Source: Lachnospiraceae bacterium (GTDB lineage: Bacteria; Bacillota; Clostridia; Lachnospirales; Lachnospiraceae). Taken from it: a DNA stretch of 64,000 nucleotides. The position numbers and the translations under genes were made by a program. Position 1 is the first letter of the stretch, and each line of letters opens with the position of its first letter. The DNA lies in contig JAPJQL010000012.1 in assembly GCA_030825115.1 (NCBI GenBank), forward strand, positions 14,370-78,369. The letters run 5' to 3'. Below, in pieces: positions 50,828 through 59,909 of this stretch. The notes under the pieces were generated by a model that saw only the letters and a program-made list of their open reading frames with translations, made no database searches and had not been told where the DNA came from.

Positions 50828-51466
50828 ATGCGGAGTCGTTTTGATGAACAGTTGGAGCTTTTGAATGTGGAACTGATCCGGATGGGGGCGTTGTGCGAGG
50901 ATGCGATCGCCTATGCGTCCAGGACGCTGCTTGGCGAGGCGAATCTTGCGGAGCAGGTATATCGGACGGACCGGGAGATTGACCAGAAAGAGCGGGATAT
51001 CGAGAATCTGTGTATGCGCCTTTTGCTGAAGCAGCAGCCCGTGGCAAGCGACCTGCGCCTGGTATCGTCTGCGCTTAAGATGATATCAGATATGGAGCGG
51101 ATCGGGGACCAGGCGTCGGATATTGCGGAGATTTCTTCCTTTATCCAGTCGCGGGAGGTGGAGAGCAACCTCCATATCCGGGATATGGCGGAGGCGACGA
51201 TCCGCATGGTGACCCAGAGCGTGGATTCTTTTGTAAAAAAGGATCTGCAGATTGCCCAGGAGGTCATCCGGTATGATGATGTGGTGGATGATCTGTTCCA
51301 TAAAGTGAAAGAAGAATTGATCGGGCTGATTGCAAAGGACAGCTTGGACGGGGAGTTTTGCATCGATCTGCTGATGATCGCCAAGTATTTTGAGCGGATT
51401 GGCGACCATGCGACCAACATTGCGGAATGGGTGGAATTCTCGATCACGGGAGTCCACAAAGAGTAG
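50828..51466 (+). CDS. phoU: Phosphate signalling protein PhoU
   Basis: A 212-residue helical protein with two three-helix PhoU repeats; each contains a metal-binding ExxxD pattern: DLRLVSSALKMISDMERIGD and IDLLMIAKYFERIGDHATNI. It links the activity of Pst to the PhoR kinase and prevents excess phosphate uptake. The start is the ATG at 50828 (MRSRFDEQLELL) with GGGGAGG upstream; an open frame extends back into pstB but is not PhoU. Confidence 0.95.
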   Translation: MRSRFDEQLELLNVELIRMGALCEDAIAYASRTLLGEANLAEQVYRTDREIDQKERDIENLCMRLLLKQQPVASDLRLVSSALKMISDMERIGDQASDIAEISSFIQSREVESNLHIRDMAEATIRMVTQSVDSFVKKDLQIAQEVIRYDDVVDDLFHKVKEELIGLIAKDSLDGEFCIDLLMIAKYFERIGDHATNIAEWVEFSITGVHKE

Positions 51467-51487
51467 TCTGGATAAAGGAGAATGAAA

Positions 51488-52162
51488 GTGATATATCTTG
51501 TAGAGGACGATAACAGTATCCGGGAACTGGTGATATATACCCTGCAGACCACGGGGATGAAGGCGAAGGGATTTTCCTGCGCCCGGGAATTTTGGGAGGC
51601 GATGAAAGAGGAGCTTCCGGGAATGGTGCTTCTCGATATCATGCTGCCTGACGAGGATGGACTATCTATCTTGAGAAAGCTGAGGGAATCCAACCACACC
51701 GCAAAACTCCCGATCATCATGCTGACGGCAAAAGGCACCGAGTATGACAAGGTGGTGGGGCTGGACAGCGGTGCGGACGACTATATTCCAAAACCTTTTG
51801 GCATGATGGAGCTGGTATCCCGGGTGAAGGCGCTTTTTCGCCGGACGGAGCCGGAGAAACGAGGCACGATCCATCAGGTGGGGCCTATCGTCATGGACAT
51901 GGGGAAGCATACCGTGAAGGTGAATGGGCAGCAGGTGGCGCTCACCTACAAGGAGTTTGAGCTGCTGTGCTATCTGATGGAAAACGAAGGCATCGTGCTG
52001 ACCCGGGACCAGCTGCTGTCTAAAATCTGGGGATATGATTTTGACGGCGAGACCAGGACGGTGGATGTGCATATCAGGACCCTGCGCCAGAAGCTGGGCG
52101 TGGCGAGCAATTATATCGAGACCATCCGGGGCGTCGGTTACAAGATGGAGGAGATTGGATGA
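51488..52162 (+). CDS. phoP: OmpR-family response regulator, PhoP/PhoB type
   Basis: A 224-residue response regulator. Receiver domain: acidic pair EDD near the N-terminus, phosphoacceptor D50 in LLDIMLPDEDG, and Lys in YIPKPFG. A winged-helix domain of OmpR type follows. The start is the GTG at 51488: AAAGGAG lies 7 bases upstream, while the ATG two codons earlier lies only one base from it. By position after pstSCAB-phoU and before a kinase, it is the phosphate-starvation regulator and the probable ligand of the Pho box at 47132. Confidence 0.9.
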   Translation: MIYLVEDDNSIRELVIYTLQTTGMKAKGFSCAREFWEAMKEELPGMVLLDIMLPDEDGLSILRKLRESNHTAKLPIIMLTAKGTEYDKVVGLDSGADDYIPKPFGMMELVSRVKALFRRTEPEKRGTIHQVGPIVMDMGKHTVKVNGQQVALTYKEFELLCYLMENEGIVLTRDQLLSKIWGYDFDGETRTVDVHIRTLRQKLGVASNYIETIRGVGYKMEEIG

Positions 52163-53832
52163 AACGGAAAATATATTGGAACATGTGTCTGGTAGCGCTG
52201 TTTTCCATGATACTTGCGACTCTTTTGACTACCTGGATGCTGAGCAGGGATTTGCAGGCCCAGATGAGGCAGGCGGTAGCCACGGAAGTGCGCTATATTG
52301 AGTCGGCGATGGAGGTGTCGGGACAGCCGTATCTGGACCATCTGGCAAGCCGTGGGGATGGCAACAGCATCAACCGGATCACCTGGGTCGATGCGGATGG
52401 CACGGTCCTGTATGACAGTTTTGCAGACAGCGAGAGCCTGGAGAACCACAAGAACCGCCCGGAAATAGTCCGGGCGCTGGAGAGAGGGCGCGGCCAGAGT
52501 ACCCGGACATCGGATACCCTTGCAGAGCAGACGTATTATTATGCGTCAAGGCTTCAGGACGGCACGGTGATCCGCGTGGCGAGCACCACGAGGAGCGGAC
52601 TTGCCACGATGATGGGGACGGTCCCGTGGATGGTGGTGATGGCTGCGGCAATCTTTGGGGTCACTATGGTGATCGCAAGGATGCAGACGAGAAGCATTGT
52701 GGAGCCGATCAACCGTCTGAATCCGGATGCGCCGCAGGAGGAGAAGATCTATGATGAGCTCTCCCCTCTGGTCCGCAGGCTGGAGAAACAGAAGCAGACG
52801 ATCAGGGAGCAGATGGATATCCTGCGGGAGAAGCAGGAGGAGTTTTCTGCGATTACGGAGAATATGAGAGAAGGATTTATCGTTGTAGACAGCAAGGCAG
52901 ATGTGATTTCTTATAACAGCAGCGCGCTGCGGATCTTAGGTGTGGAAATGGAGATTGCAGAAGGGGCAAATATCAACGTACTAAGCTTCAACCGCTCCAA
53001 CAACTTCCGTCAGGTCGTGGACAGCGCCTTAAGAGGAGAGCGGAGCGAGCAGAATCTGGAGCTGAACGGCCGTTATTACCAGATCATAGCCAACCCGGTC
53101 GTGGAATCGGGGGATAAACGCGGTGCGGTGGTCGTCATCCTGGATGTGACCGAACAGCAGAGCCGCGAGGAGCTGCGCCGGGAATTTTCTGCCAACGTCT
53201 CCCATGAACTGAAGACGCCGCTGACCTCCATCTCCGGGTATGCGGAGATCATGAAAAACGGGTTGGTGCAGCCTGCGGACATGGGGCGGTTTGCGGAGAA
53301 GATCTATATGGAGGCACAGCGCCTGATCACACTGGTCGGCGATATCATCAAACTCTCCCAGCTGGATGAAGATAAGGTGGAGATTGAGAAGGTTTCCCTG
53401 GATCTGTACGCACGGGCATCGGATGTCGTGGGACGCCTGAGGGATCACGCACGGGCGCAGGATGTGAAGCTGGATCTGGTTGGCGTGCCTACAGTTGTGC
53501 TGGGGGCGTCGCAGATCCTGGACGAGATGATCTACAATCTCTGTGACAACGCGATCAAATATAACAGGGCAGGCGGTTCGGTAAAAGTGACCGTGTGCAC
53601 CGAAAACGGGCATCCGACCCTTGTGGTTGAGGATACCGGGATCGGCATTCCAGAAGGCGATAAAGAGCGGATTTTTGAGCGTTTTTACCGGGTGGACAAG
53701 AGCCATTCCAAACAGATTGGCGGCACGGGCCTGGGACTTTCCATCGTAAAGCATGGAGCGATCTACCATAAGGCTAAGGTGGAGATGAAGAGTGCGCTGG
53801 GGAAGGGGACACAGGTGAAGATCGTGTTTTGA
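52159..53832 (+). CDS. phoR: Sensor histidine kinase, PhoR type
   Basis: A 557-residue membrane kinase. Helix at about residues 7-25, extracellular domain to about 155, second helix, a short linker, a PAS domain (about 225-330), HisKA with H349 in VSHELKTPLTSISGYAEIM, and a HATPase domain with NLCDNAIKYN, DTGIGIP and GGTGLGLSIVKH. The ATG overlaps the regulator stop by 4 bases (ATGA). Layout and context match PhoR, which senses phosphate through Pst and PhoU. Confidence 0.9.
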   Translation: MKRKIYWNMCLVALFSMILATLLTTWMLSRDLQAQMRQAVATEVRYIESAMEVSGQPYLDHLASRGDGNSINRITWVDADGTVLYDSFADSESLENHKNRPEIVRALERGRGQSTRTSDTLAEQTYYYASRLQDGTVIRVASTTRSGLATMMGTVPWMVVMAAAIFGVTMVIARMQTRSIVEPINRLNPDAPQEEKIYDELSPLVRRLEKQKQTIREQMDILREKQEEFSAITENMREGFIVVDSKADVISYNSSALRILGVEMEIAEGANINVLSFNRSNNFRQVVDSALRGERSEQNLELNGRYYQIIANPVVESGDKRGAVVVILDVTEQQSREELRREFSANVSHELKTPLTSISGYAEIMKNGLVQPADMGRFAEKIYMEAQRLITLVGDIIKLSQLDEDKVEIEKVSLDLYARASDVVGRLRDHARAQDVKLDLVGVPTVVLGASQILDEMIYNLCDNAIKYNRAGGSVKVTVCTENGHPTLVVEDTGIGIPEGDKERIFERFYRVDKSHSKQIGGTGLGLSIVKHGAIYHKAKVEMKSALGKGTQVKIVF

Positions 53833-53851
53833 AATGCAGCATAAAGAAAGA

Positions 53852-53881
53852 CAGAAAAGAGGGCAATCGCCCTCTTTTCTG
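53852..53881. terminator. Bidirectional terminator after phoR
   Basis: CAGAAAAGAGGGC and GCCCTCTTTTCTG form a 13-bp perfect stem with a 4-base loop. A and T runs within the stem and its flanks suit either strand. It lies between convergent genes. Confidence 0.85.
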
Positions 53882-53897
53882 CATAATTGAAACCATG

Positions 53898-55790
53898 TCA
53901 CATCTGAATCAAATGATAAGGAATCTGATTTGCCGTCAGCATCTGTGCTTCCCGCTGATGGCAGGTAAATATGATGATTTGTCCCTGATAGGCCTTACAC
54001 AGCCATTTCAGGGCTGTTTTCAGACGGCTGTCATCGTAGAGGACGAAGCTGTCATCAAAGATCAGCGGCATCTCATCCTGGCCGGACTGGATCAGCTTTG
54101 CCGCTGCCAGGCGCAGCGCCAGATAGATCTGGTCCATCGTCCCGCTGCTGACCTGGTCGATGGGAACCAGTTTTGTCCTGGTGTTCATAAAGACATTCAG
54201 GTTTTCGTCCACACTCATGCTGTTGTAGATTCCGCCGGTGATCCCGTCGATCAGCTTGGACGCTGTCTTATTCAGATAGAGCCCGAAGGAATCGCGGACC
54301 TGGGAGGAAAGTTCTGTCATGGTCTCAAGCGCCAGATCGATGGCGGTCAGCTCTTCTCTCAGACGGTCATTTTCCTCCAGCACCGTTTTCAGCGACTCCA
54401 CCTGGTCTTTACAGTGGGTCAGATGCTCCAGCTTTTTCTCAAGCTCCCACTGGGTGCGCTGCTGTCTGGAGATCACTTCATCGCAGGTCGTTTCCCGCTC
54501 CTGCAGGGATGCAATCTCTGCGGCATACTCTTTTACAGAGGCTTCTGAACGGACAAGCACCTGGCTCAACCGGATAAACTCCGCCATCCGCGCCTCAAAT
54601 GCCTTCATGGCATCGTCTGAGATCGAGGAATCGCCCAGATGCCGGGAAAATATCTCCTGGAGCAGCTTGCTGCTGTACTCCAGATTTTTTTTCAGCCGTT
54701 TATTCTTGACGGCGAGTCCAATCCCGATCCCTCCAGTCAGCATAGCCAGTCCCCCGGACAGGCAGATCAGGAGCAGGGAGATGTCGGAGAGGCCAAGAAC
54801 GGATGCCAGCCTGGCGGCCAGGTCAAAGGAGGCATAGCCGCCCCCTTCGTGCAGTGCCATAAGCGCGCAGCATCCCCCAAAGAGAGCGGCGAGCAGAAGG
54901 GAAACCACGGCAAATACCGTGCGGGACTTTTTTTCACTGCCCGCCCTGGTAAACTGGTATTCTTCATAGGTGGCACGGGCCTCATCCTGATACCTGATAA
55001 TGGATTCCTCATCGGTAAACTGGCTTCCGGCCAGCGCCTGGCGTCCCGTCGCAATCTTTTGGAGCAGCCCCTCTCTGGCCTCCTGTTTTTGCGCCAAAAG
55101 GGACCGGACCTGGGTACGCATCTCCTGATATGCCTGAAGCTGGTTTTCATATTCCGGCGCGGAGATTTCCTTTTCGATATTGCGGATTTCACTGAGCAGG
55201 GAGGTGTAGCTTCGGGCGGCTTCCGGAACCATCTGCCGCTCCAGTTCCCGCCGCCTGTTCTTTAAATAGGCGGTGGCCTTGGTGATGTTCAGCGCCATAT
55301 TGCCCGATGTGTTCATGTTTGCGATATAATTTTTCAGTTCTGACACCATCCCGCTGTCTGTTGCGCTTTTGAGCTGTCCGATACTGATCGTGTTGGTGTA
55401 TGTAATCTCGTTCAGGCCGCACAGGAGTCCGTCCATAAAAGTCCTGGTCGGCTCGACTTCCCGGCCAAGGGTTTCATTTACAATAGTCAGCGATTTCTGG
55501 TCTTTTTGAAAATTGCGTTCGATCCGGTAGACCATGCCGTCCTGTTCGAGCCGCAGACGCCCGCCGTAGGCAGCCTTGTTCAACCAGGGTTCACAGCGGG
55601 AATACATATCGTTTTTAGAAGCCCGTCCCCGACCGCGCTCCAGTCCGAACAGCATACAGCGGATGAAGTGGTGCAGCGTGGATTTGCCTGCTTCATTTTT
55701 GCCGTATATGATGTTCAGCCCCGGTTCAAAGGTGACGGAACGGTCATGAAATTTTCCAAAGCCATCGATATACAGGTCCAGTAATCTCAT
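53898..55790 (-). CDS. SMC/Rad50-like ATPase, YhaN family
   Basis: A 630-residue P-loop ATPase. Walker A YGKNEAGKST at about residues 29-38, a long coiled-coil middle broken by two membrane-like hydrophobic segments (about residues 300-370), the signature SSGTMDQIYLALRLA and Walker B MPLIFDDSFVLYDD at the C-terminal end. The hydrophobic segments inside the coiled coil are characteristic of B. subtilis YhaN. Paired with a SbcD/Mre11-like nuclease gene 3 bases upstream, it probably acts in DNA end processing as a Rad50-like subunit. Confidence 0.85.
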   Translation of the reverse strand: MRLLDLYIDGFGKFHDRSVTFEPGLNIIYGKNEAGKSTLHHFIRCMLFGLERGRGRASKNDMYSRCEPWLNKAAYGGRLRLEQDGMVYRIERNFQKDQKSLTIVNETLGREVEPTRTFMDGLLCGLNEITYTNTISIGQLKSATDSGMVSELKNYIANMNTSGNMALNITKATAYLKNRRRELERQMVPEAARSYTSLLSEIRNIEKEISAPEYENQLQAYQEMRTQVRSLLAQKQEAREGLLQKIATGRQALAGSQFTDEESIIRYQDEARATYEEYQFTRAGSEKKSRTVFAVVSLLLAALFGGCCALMALHEGGGYASFDLAARLASVLGLSDISLLLICLSGGLAMLTGGIGIGLAVKNKRLKKNLEYSSKLLQEIFSRHLGDSSISDDAMKAFEARMAEFIRLSQVLVRSEASVKEYAAEIASLQERETTCDEVISRQQRTQWELEKKLEHLTHCKDQVESLKTVLEENDRLREELTAIDLALETMTELSSQVRDSFGLYLNKTASKLIDGITGGIYNSMSVDENLNVFMNTRTKLVPIDQVSSGTMDQIYLALRLAAAKLIQSGQDEMPLIFDDSFVLYDDSRLKTALKWLCKAYQGQIIIFTCHQREAQMLTANQIPYHLIQM

Positions 55791-55793
55791 AAC

Positions 55794-56864
55794 CTAACTC
55801 CTTTCATCCTTGGTACGAAGCAACGCGTCGATGCCATAATATAATGCCTTTTTTTCCACCACGCTCATATCCTCTTTCTGGAGCGCGCGGATATAAAATC
55901 CAATCATGTCGCTGGGGTGTTCTGCGAAGAGCTGGGAAAAATCATACTGAGGTTCTGATTCGTCCAGAATCTCTATGATGCGCATCCGGCTCTCCAAAAT
56001 CTCCAGATCAAATTCAATGTCAGGATCACGCATGCCGCGGATTCGGAAGCGGTAGATATGTTCTGTTCCGCGTTCCTGGATCACCTCTGTGATCCTTGCG
56101 GACAGCTCCGCATTGGTGGTGGCAGGCGTTACATTGACGATCAGCGGAATGTACTGAAGCTGCGCCACAGGCACGAATTCCAGCCGGGTGATCCGCCGGG
56201 TGGTGGGGCTGATCTCTCCGACGATCATGCCGTGCTGCCCTGTCTCGGTCTTGTCGAGCGGTTCCAGTGAGCCGGGATAGGCAAAGCTTTTGTCTGCGGC
56301 TATCTCAGGCTTGTGGATATGTCCGAGCGCCGTGTAGGAAAAACCGGTGGAAGACAGGGCCTGCTTATCCAGGGGCAGGTGGGCGGCGTCTCCTCCATGA
56401 GCAAGAAGCACATGGATGCGCGGGTCTGTGGGCGCTTTGATGTCATTTAGCCGGGATTCCGTGATCTCGGTGGTATGATAGCTGAATCCATGAACCTCCG
56501 TATTCAGCTCTTCAAAACAGACGGAAGTCATCTCCTCGCTCATCAGCCAGGTCACGTTCGGACACCAGGTAAAGCTCAAAACCGCGCTGTTGCTGCGGAT
56601 CCGGTCATGATTGCCCGCGATGATGACAATACGGACAGAAGGGATCGTAGAGAACAGATAGTTCAGTTCCTTCAGATCCCTCAGAAGCGGCTGGCGGTGG
56701 AACAGGTCCCCGGCGATGAACAAAAAGTCCACATCCCGGACACGGGCCTGCCGGATGACCTCGGTAAAGGTATCTTTGATCGCCTGTGTGCGCTCGCGGC
56801 TCCACGGCTTGTCATGGTCCGGGGTCATTCCCCAGTGGACGTCGGCAATGTGAATGAATTTCAT
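55794..56864 (-). CDS. Mre11/SbcD-like exonuclease, YhaO family
   Basis: A 356-residue metallophosphoesterase. The five metal motifs are clear: DVHWG near the N-terminus, AGDLFHR, GNHDR, AHGG and ALGHIHKP. The C-terminal domain is that of YhaO-type proteins. It is shorter than E. coli SbcD. It lies just upstream of the YhaN-like ATPase, and the pair would form a membrane-linked Mre11-Rad50-like complex. Confidence 0.88.
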   Translation of the reverse strand: MKFIHIADVHWGMTPDHDKPWSRERTQAIKDTFTEVIRQARVRDVDFLFIAGDLFHRQPLLRDLKELNYLFSTIPSVRIVIIAGNHDRIRSNSAVLSFTWCPNVTWLMSEEMTSVCFEELNTEVHGFSYHTTEITESRLNDIKAPTDPRIHVLLAHGGDAAHLPLDKQALSSTGFSYTALGHIHKPEIAADKSFAYPGSLEPLDKTETGQHGMIVGEISPTTRRITRLEFVPVAQLQYIPLIVNVTPATTNAELSARITEVIQERGTEHIYRFRIRGMRDPDIEFDLEILESRMRIIEILDESEPQYDFSQLFAEHPSDMIGFYIRALQKEDMSVVEKKALYYGIDALLRTKDERS

Positions 56865-56899
56865 GAGAGGTTTCTCCTTGATGGTAGCTGGTTAAGATG

Positions 56900-56944
56900 G
56901 AAGCACCTGACAGGAATCTTTTGATTCCCGTCAGGCGCTTCCAC
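56900..56944. terminator. Imperfect palindrome between asnS and the YhaO gene
   Basis: GGAAGC-CCTGAC-GGAATC and its complement, with two mismatches, surround a TTTT loop (56900-56943). It lies downstream of asnS on the minus strand. There is no clear T-run, so termination may be weak. Confidence 0.45.
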
Positions 56945-56983
56945 CTCTTGTATTGTGGCCAGTACGGTCTTTTGATGTCTGCC

Positions 56984-58375
56984 CTACAGCTCGCAGTTGC
57001 CTACGGTTCTTGGGAACGGGATGACATCGCGGATGTTGCCCATACCGGTCAGGTACATCACGCAGCGCTCAAATCCGAGTCCAAAACCTGCATGGCGTGT
57101 GGAGCCGTATTTTCTGAGGTCCAGATAGAACCCGTAGTCCTCTTCGTTCAGCCCCAGCTCGTTCATACGTGCAACCAGCTTATCAAAATCATCTTCACGC
57201 TGGCTGCCGCCGATGATCTCCCCGATGCCCGGAACCAGGCAGTCCATCGCTGCCACGGTTTTTCCGTCCGGATTCATCTTCATATAGAAGGCTTTGATAT
57301 CCTTTGGATAATCGGTCACAAACAGCGGTTTTTTGTATACTTCTTCAGTCAGGTAGCGCTCATGCTCGGTCTGCAGATCGCAGCCCCAGGATACCTTGTA
57401 GTCAAATTTGTCGTTATTCTTCTCCAGGATCTCGATGGCCTCGGTGTAGGTCACATGGCCGAACTCCGAGTTCAGCACGCTGTTTAAGCGGTCTAACAGA
57501 CCCTTGTCCACGAACTGGTTGAAGAATGCCATCTCCTCGGGAGCGTGCTCCAGCACATAGCGGATCACATATTTTAACATGCCTTCGGCCAACGCCATGT
57601 TGTCGTCCAGGTCGGCGAACGCCATCTCCGGCTCGATCATCCAGAACTCGGCCGCATGGCGGGTAGTGTTGGAATTCTCCGCCCGGAAGGTCGGTCCAAA
57701 TGTGTAGATGTTGCGGAACGCCATCGCATAAGTCTCGCCATTCAGCTGGCCGCTCACGGTCAGGTTGGTCGGTTTGCCAAAGAAGTCCTGGGAAAAATCA
57801 ATGGCTCCGTCTTCGGTCTTTGGCACATTGTTTAAGTCCATCGTCGTAACCTGGAACATCTCGCCTGCTCCCTCGCAGTCGCTTCCCGTGATCAGCGGGG
57901 TATGGACATAGACAAAATCCCGCTCCTGGAAATACTGATGGATCGCGTAGGCGATCAGGGAACGCACGCGGAATACGGCCTGGAATGTGTTTGTCCTGGC
58001 ACGCAGGTGGTTGATGGTCCTGAGGTATTCCAGGGTATGGCGTTTCTTTTGCAGCGGGTAATCCGGCGCGGAAGCACCCTCCACGGTGACTTCGGTCGCC
58101 TGGATCTCAAACGGCTGCTTTGCCTGCGGTGTTGCAACCAGGGTTCCCTTTACGATGATGGCCGCGCCGACGTTCAGCTTGCTGACCTCGGCAAAGTTGT
58201 CCATCGTATCGTGATAGACGACCTGAAGCGTCTCAAAATAGCTTCCGTCGCTTACGACGATGAAGCCAAAGGTCTTGGAGTCGCGCACACTGCGTACCCA
58301 GCCTCCGATGGAAATCTCCTTATCTAAATAATCTTCCCTTTTTTTATACAGTTCTCTTACTGTGATCAAGTCCAT
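56984..58375 (-). CDS. asnS: Asparaginyl-tRNA synthetase
   Basis: Charges tRNA-Asn with asparagine. The 463 residues form an OB-fold anticodon-binding domain (VRELYKKREDYLDKEISIGG) and a class II catalytic core: motif 2 as TFGPTFRAENSNTTRHAAEFW and motif 3 as GFGLGFERCVMYLTG, just before the C-terminus. AAGGAG lies before the ATG. The leader is only about 30 bases, so the T-box common for Firmicute synthetase genes is absent. Confidence 0.96.
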   Translation of the reverse strand: MDLITVRELYKKREDYLDKEISIGGWVRSVRDSKTFGFIVVSDGSYFETLQVVYHDTMDNFAEVSKLNVGAAIIVKGTLVATPQAKQPFEIQATEVTVEGASAPDYPLQKKRHTLEYLRTINHLRARTNTFQAVFRVRSLIAYAIHQYFQERDFVYVHTPLITGSDCEGAGEMFQVTTMDLNNVPKTEDGAIDFSQDFFGKPTNLTVSGQLNGETYAMAFRNIYTFGPTFRAENSNTTRHAAEFWMIEPEMAFADLDDNMALAEGMLKYVIRYVLEHAPEEMAFFNQFVDKGLLDRLNSVLNSEFGHVTYTEAIEILEKNNDKFDYKVSWGCDLQTEHERYLTEEVYKKPLFVTDYPKDIKAFYMKMNPDGKTVAAMDCLVPGIGEIIGGSQREDDFDKLVARMNELGLNEEDYGFYLDLRKYGSTRHAGFGLGFERCVMYLTGMGNIRDVIPFPRTVGNCEL

Positions 58376-58408
58376 GATGGATTCTCCTTTTTTTACATAC
58401 TTAATGGG

Positions 58409-58437
58409 ATTATACTGTATTTTTCCCTGTGATTCAA
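58409..58437 (-). promoter_or_regulatory. Promoter of asnS
   Basis: On the minus strand TTGAAT (58437-58432) and TATAAT (58414-58409) are 17 bp apart. Confidence 0.8.
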
Positions 58438-58491
58438 GGGTAAGCTGCGTATTTAGTAGGAATAATTGGGTTTCACTACCAGATATTGAAT

Positions 58492-58537
58492 AAAATGTAA
58501 AAAAATAATGTAACCCGCGAAAAATGTCGGAAAATGT
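58492..58537 (+). repeat. AAAATGT repeats upstream of glgC
   Basis: AAAATGT occurs at 58492, 58521 and 58531, and ATAATGT at 58505, in the otherwise empty A+T-rich stretch between asnS and glgC. They precede the glgC promoter by 30-80 bp and could be a regulator site or simply bent DNA. Confidence 0.4.
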
Positions 58538-58569
58538 ACAACATCTGTCAAAAATAATTTTAAAATTTG

Positions 58570-58598
58570 TTCACTATTTCTAGAATTTGTGCTATAAT
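58570..58598 (+). promoter_or_regulatory. Promoter of glgC-glgD
   Basis: TATAAT at 58593-58598 is clear; the -35 is TTCACT at 58570-58575 with a 17-bp spacer, a modest match. Confidence 0.6.
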
Positions 58599-58634
58599 AA
58601 CAATCACAAGAAAATACTACAGCGAGGTGATAAC

Positions 58635-59909
58635 GTGATTAAAAAAGAGATGATCGCCATGCTTTTGGCGGGAGGACAAGGCAGCCGTCTGGGCGTATTA
58701 ACACAAAAGGTGGCAAAACCAGCAGTATCATTTGGAGGAAAATACAGAATTATCGATTTTCCACTCAGCAACTGTATCAACTCAGGTGTTGACACAGTTG
58801 GAGTTTTAACACAATATCAGCCGTTGCGTCTGAATACCCACATCGGAATCGGTATTCCCTGGGATTTGGATCGTAATGTCGGCGGTGTGACGGTTCTTCC
58901 CCCGTATGAGAAGAGCAAAGGCAGCGACTGGTATACCGGAACCGCCAATGCAATTTATCAGAACCTGGAGTACATGGAGAACTACAACCCGGATTATGTA
59001 CTGATCTTGTCCGGCGACCACATCTATAAGATGGATTATGAGGTGATGCTGGAGTATCACAAAGCGAACAATGCGGACGTCACGATCGCGGCAATGCCGG
59101 TACCGATCGAGGAGGCAAGCCGTTTTGGCATCGTTATTACCGATGACAACAACCGGATTACCGAATTTGAGGAAAAGCCTGCCGAGCCGCGGAGCAACCT
59201 TGCTTCCATGGGTATCTACATATTCAGCTGGCCGGTGCTGAGAGAGGCGCTGCTCAAGCTCTCGGATGAGCCGGGCTGTGATTTTGGTAAGCATATCATC
59301 CCGTTCTGCCATGAAAAGCAGCAGAGGCTGTTTGCTTACGAATACAATGGATACTGGAAAGATGTAGGTACGCTGGGTTCCTATTGGGAAGCCAATATGG
59401 AGCTGATCGACATCATTCCGGAATTCAATCTGTATGAAGAGTACTGGAAGATCTATACAAAGAGTGATATCATCCCGCCGCAGTATGTAGCAGAAAATGC
59501 CGTGATTGAGAGAAGCATAATCGGTGAAGGCACGGAGGTGTACGGAGAGATTTATAACTCCGTGATCGGAGCCGGTGTTACGATCGAACCGGGTGCAGTC
59601 ATCCGGGACTCCATTATCATGCGCGACTGTGTGATTGGAGCCGGGGCTGTCGTGACCAAGGCGATCGTAGCAGAGGACACTAAAGTAGGCGCCGGTACAG
59701 AACTTGGCGTGGGCGAGTATGCGCCAAGCAAGTACGATCCGAAGGTATACCAGTTTGACCTGGTGACGATAGGGGAACACAGCGTGATTCCTGAAAACGT
59801 GAAGATTGGTAAGAACACAGCGATATCCGGTGTGACAACCACAGAAGACTACCCGGCCGGCGAACTGGCAAGCGGAGATTACATTATAAAGGCAGGTGGA
59901 GCACGATGA
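58635..59909 (+). CDS. glgC: Glucose-1-phosphate adenylyltransferase
   Basis: Makes ADP-glucose from glucose 1-phosphate and ATP, the controlled step in glycogen synthesis. The 424 residues begin with a nucleotidyltransferase domain: LAGGQGSRLG (13-20 region), GTANAIYQN, SGDHIYKMDY and EFEEKP, and end in a left-handed beta-helix of hexapeptides. The start is the GTG at 58635 with GAGGTG 5 bases upstream; an in-frame ATG before it overlaps the promoter. It overlaps glgD by 4 bases. Confidence 0.96.
   Translation: MIKKEMIAMLLAGGQGSRLGVLTQKVAKPAVSFGGKYRIIDFPLSNCINSGVDTVGVLTQYQPLRLNTHIGIGIPWDLDRNVGGVTVLPPYEKSKGSDWYTGTANAIYQNLEYMENYNPDYVLILSGDHIYKMDYEVMLEYHKANNADVTIAAMPVPIEEASRFGIVITDDNNRITEFEEKPAEPRSNLASMGIYIFSWPVLREALLKLSDEPGCDFGKHIIPFCHEKQQRLFAYEYNGYWKDVGTLGSYWEANMELIDIIPEFNLYEEYWKIYTKSDIIPPQYVAENAVIERSIIGEGTEVYGEIYNSVIGAGVTIEPGAVIRDSIIMRDCVIGAGAVVTKAIVAEDTKVGAGTELGVGEYAPSKYDPKVYQFDLVTIGEHSVIPENVKIGKNTAISGVTTTEDYPAGELASGDYIIKAGGAR

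Noticed and set aside
58376..58414. T-box leader for asnS
   Set aside because: The distance from the -10 box to the ATG is about 33 bases, too short for a T-box; no specifier stem or terminator is present.
58806..59780. Minus-strand open frame opposite glgC
   Set aside because: Shadow of glgC; composition unlike real proteins and no start signals.
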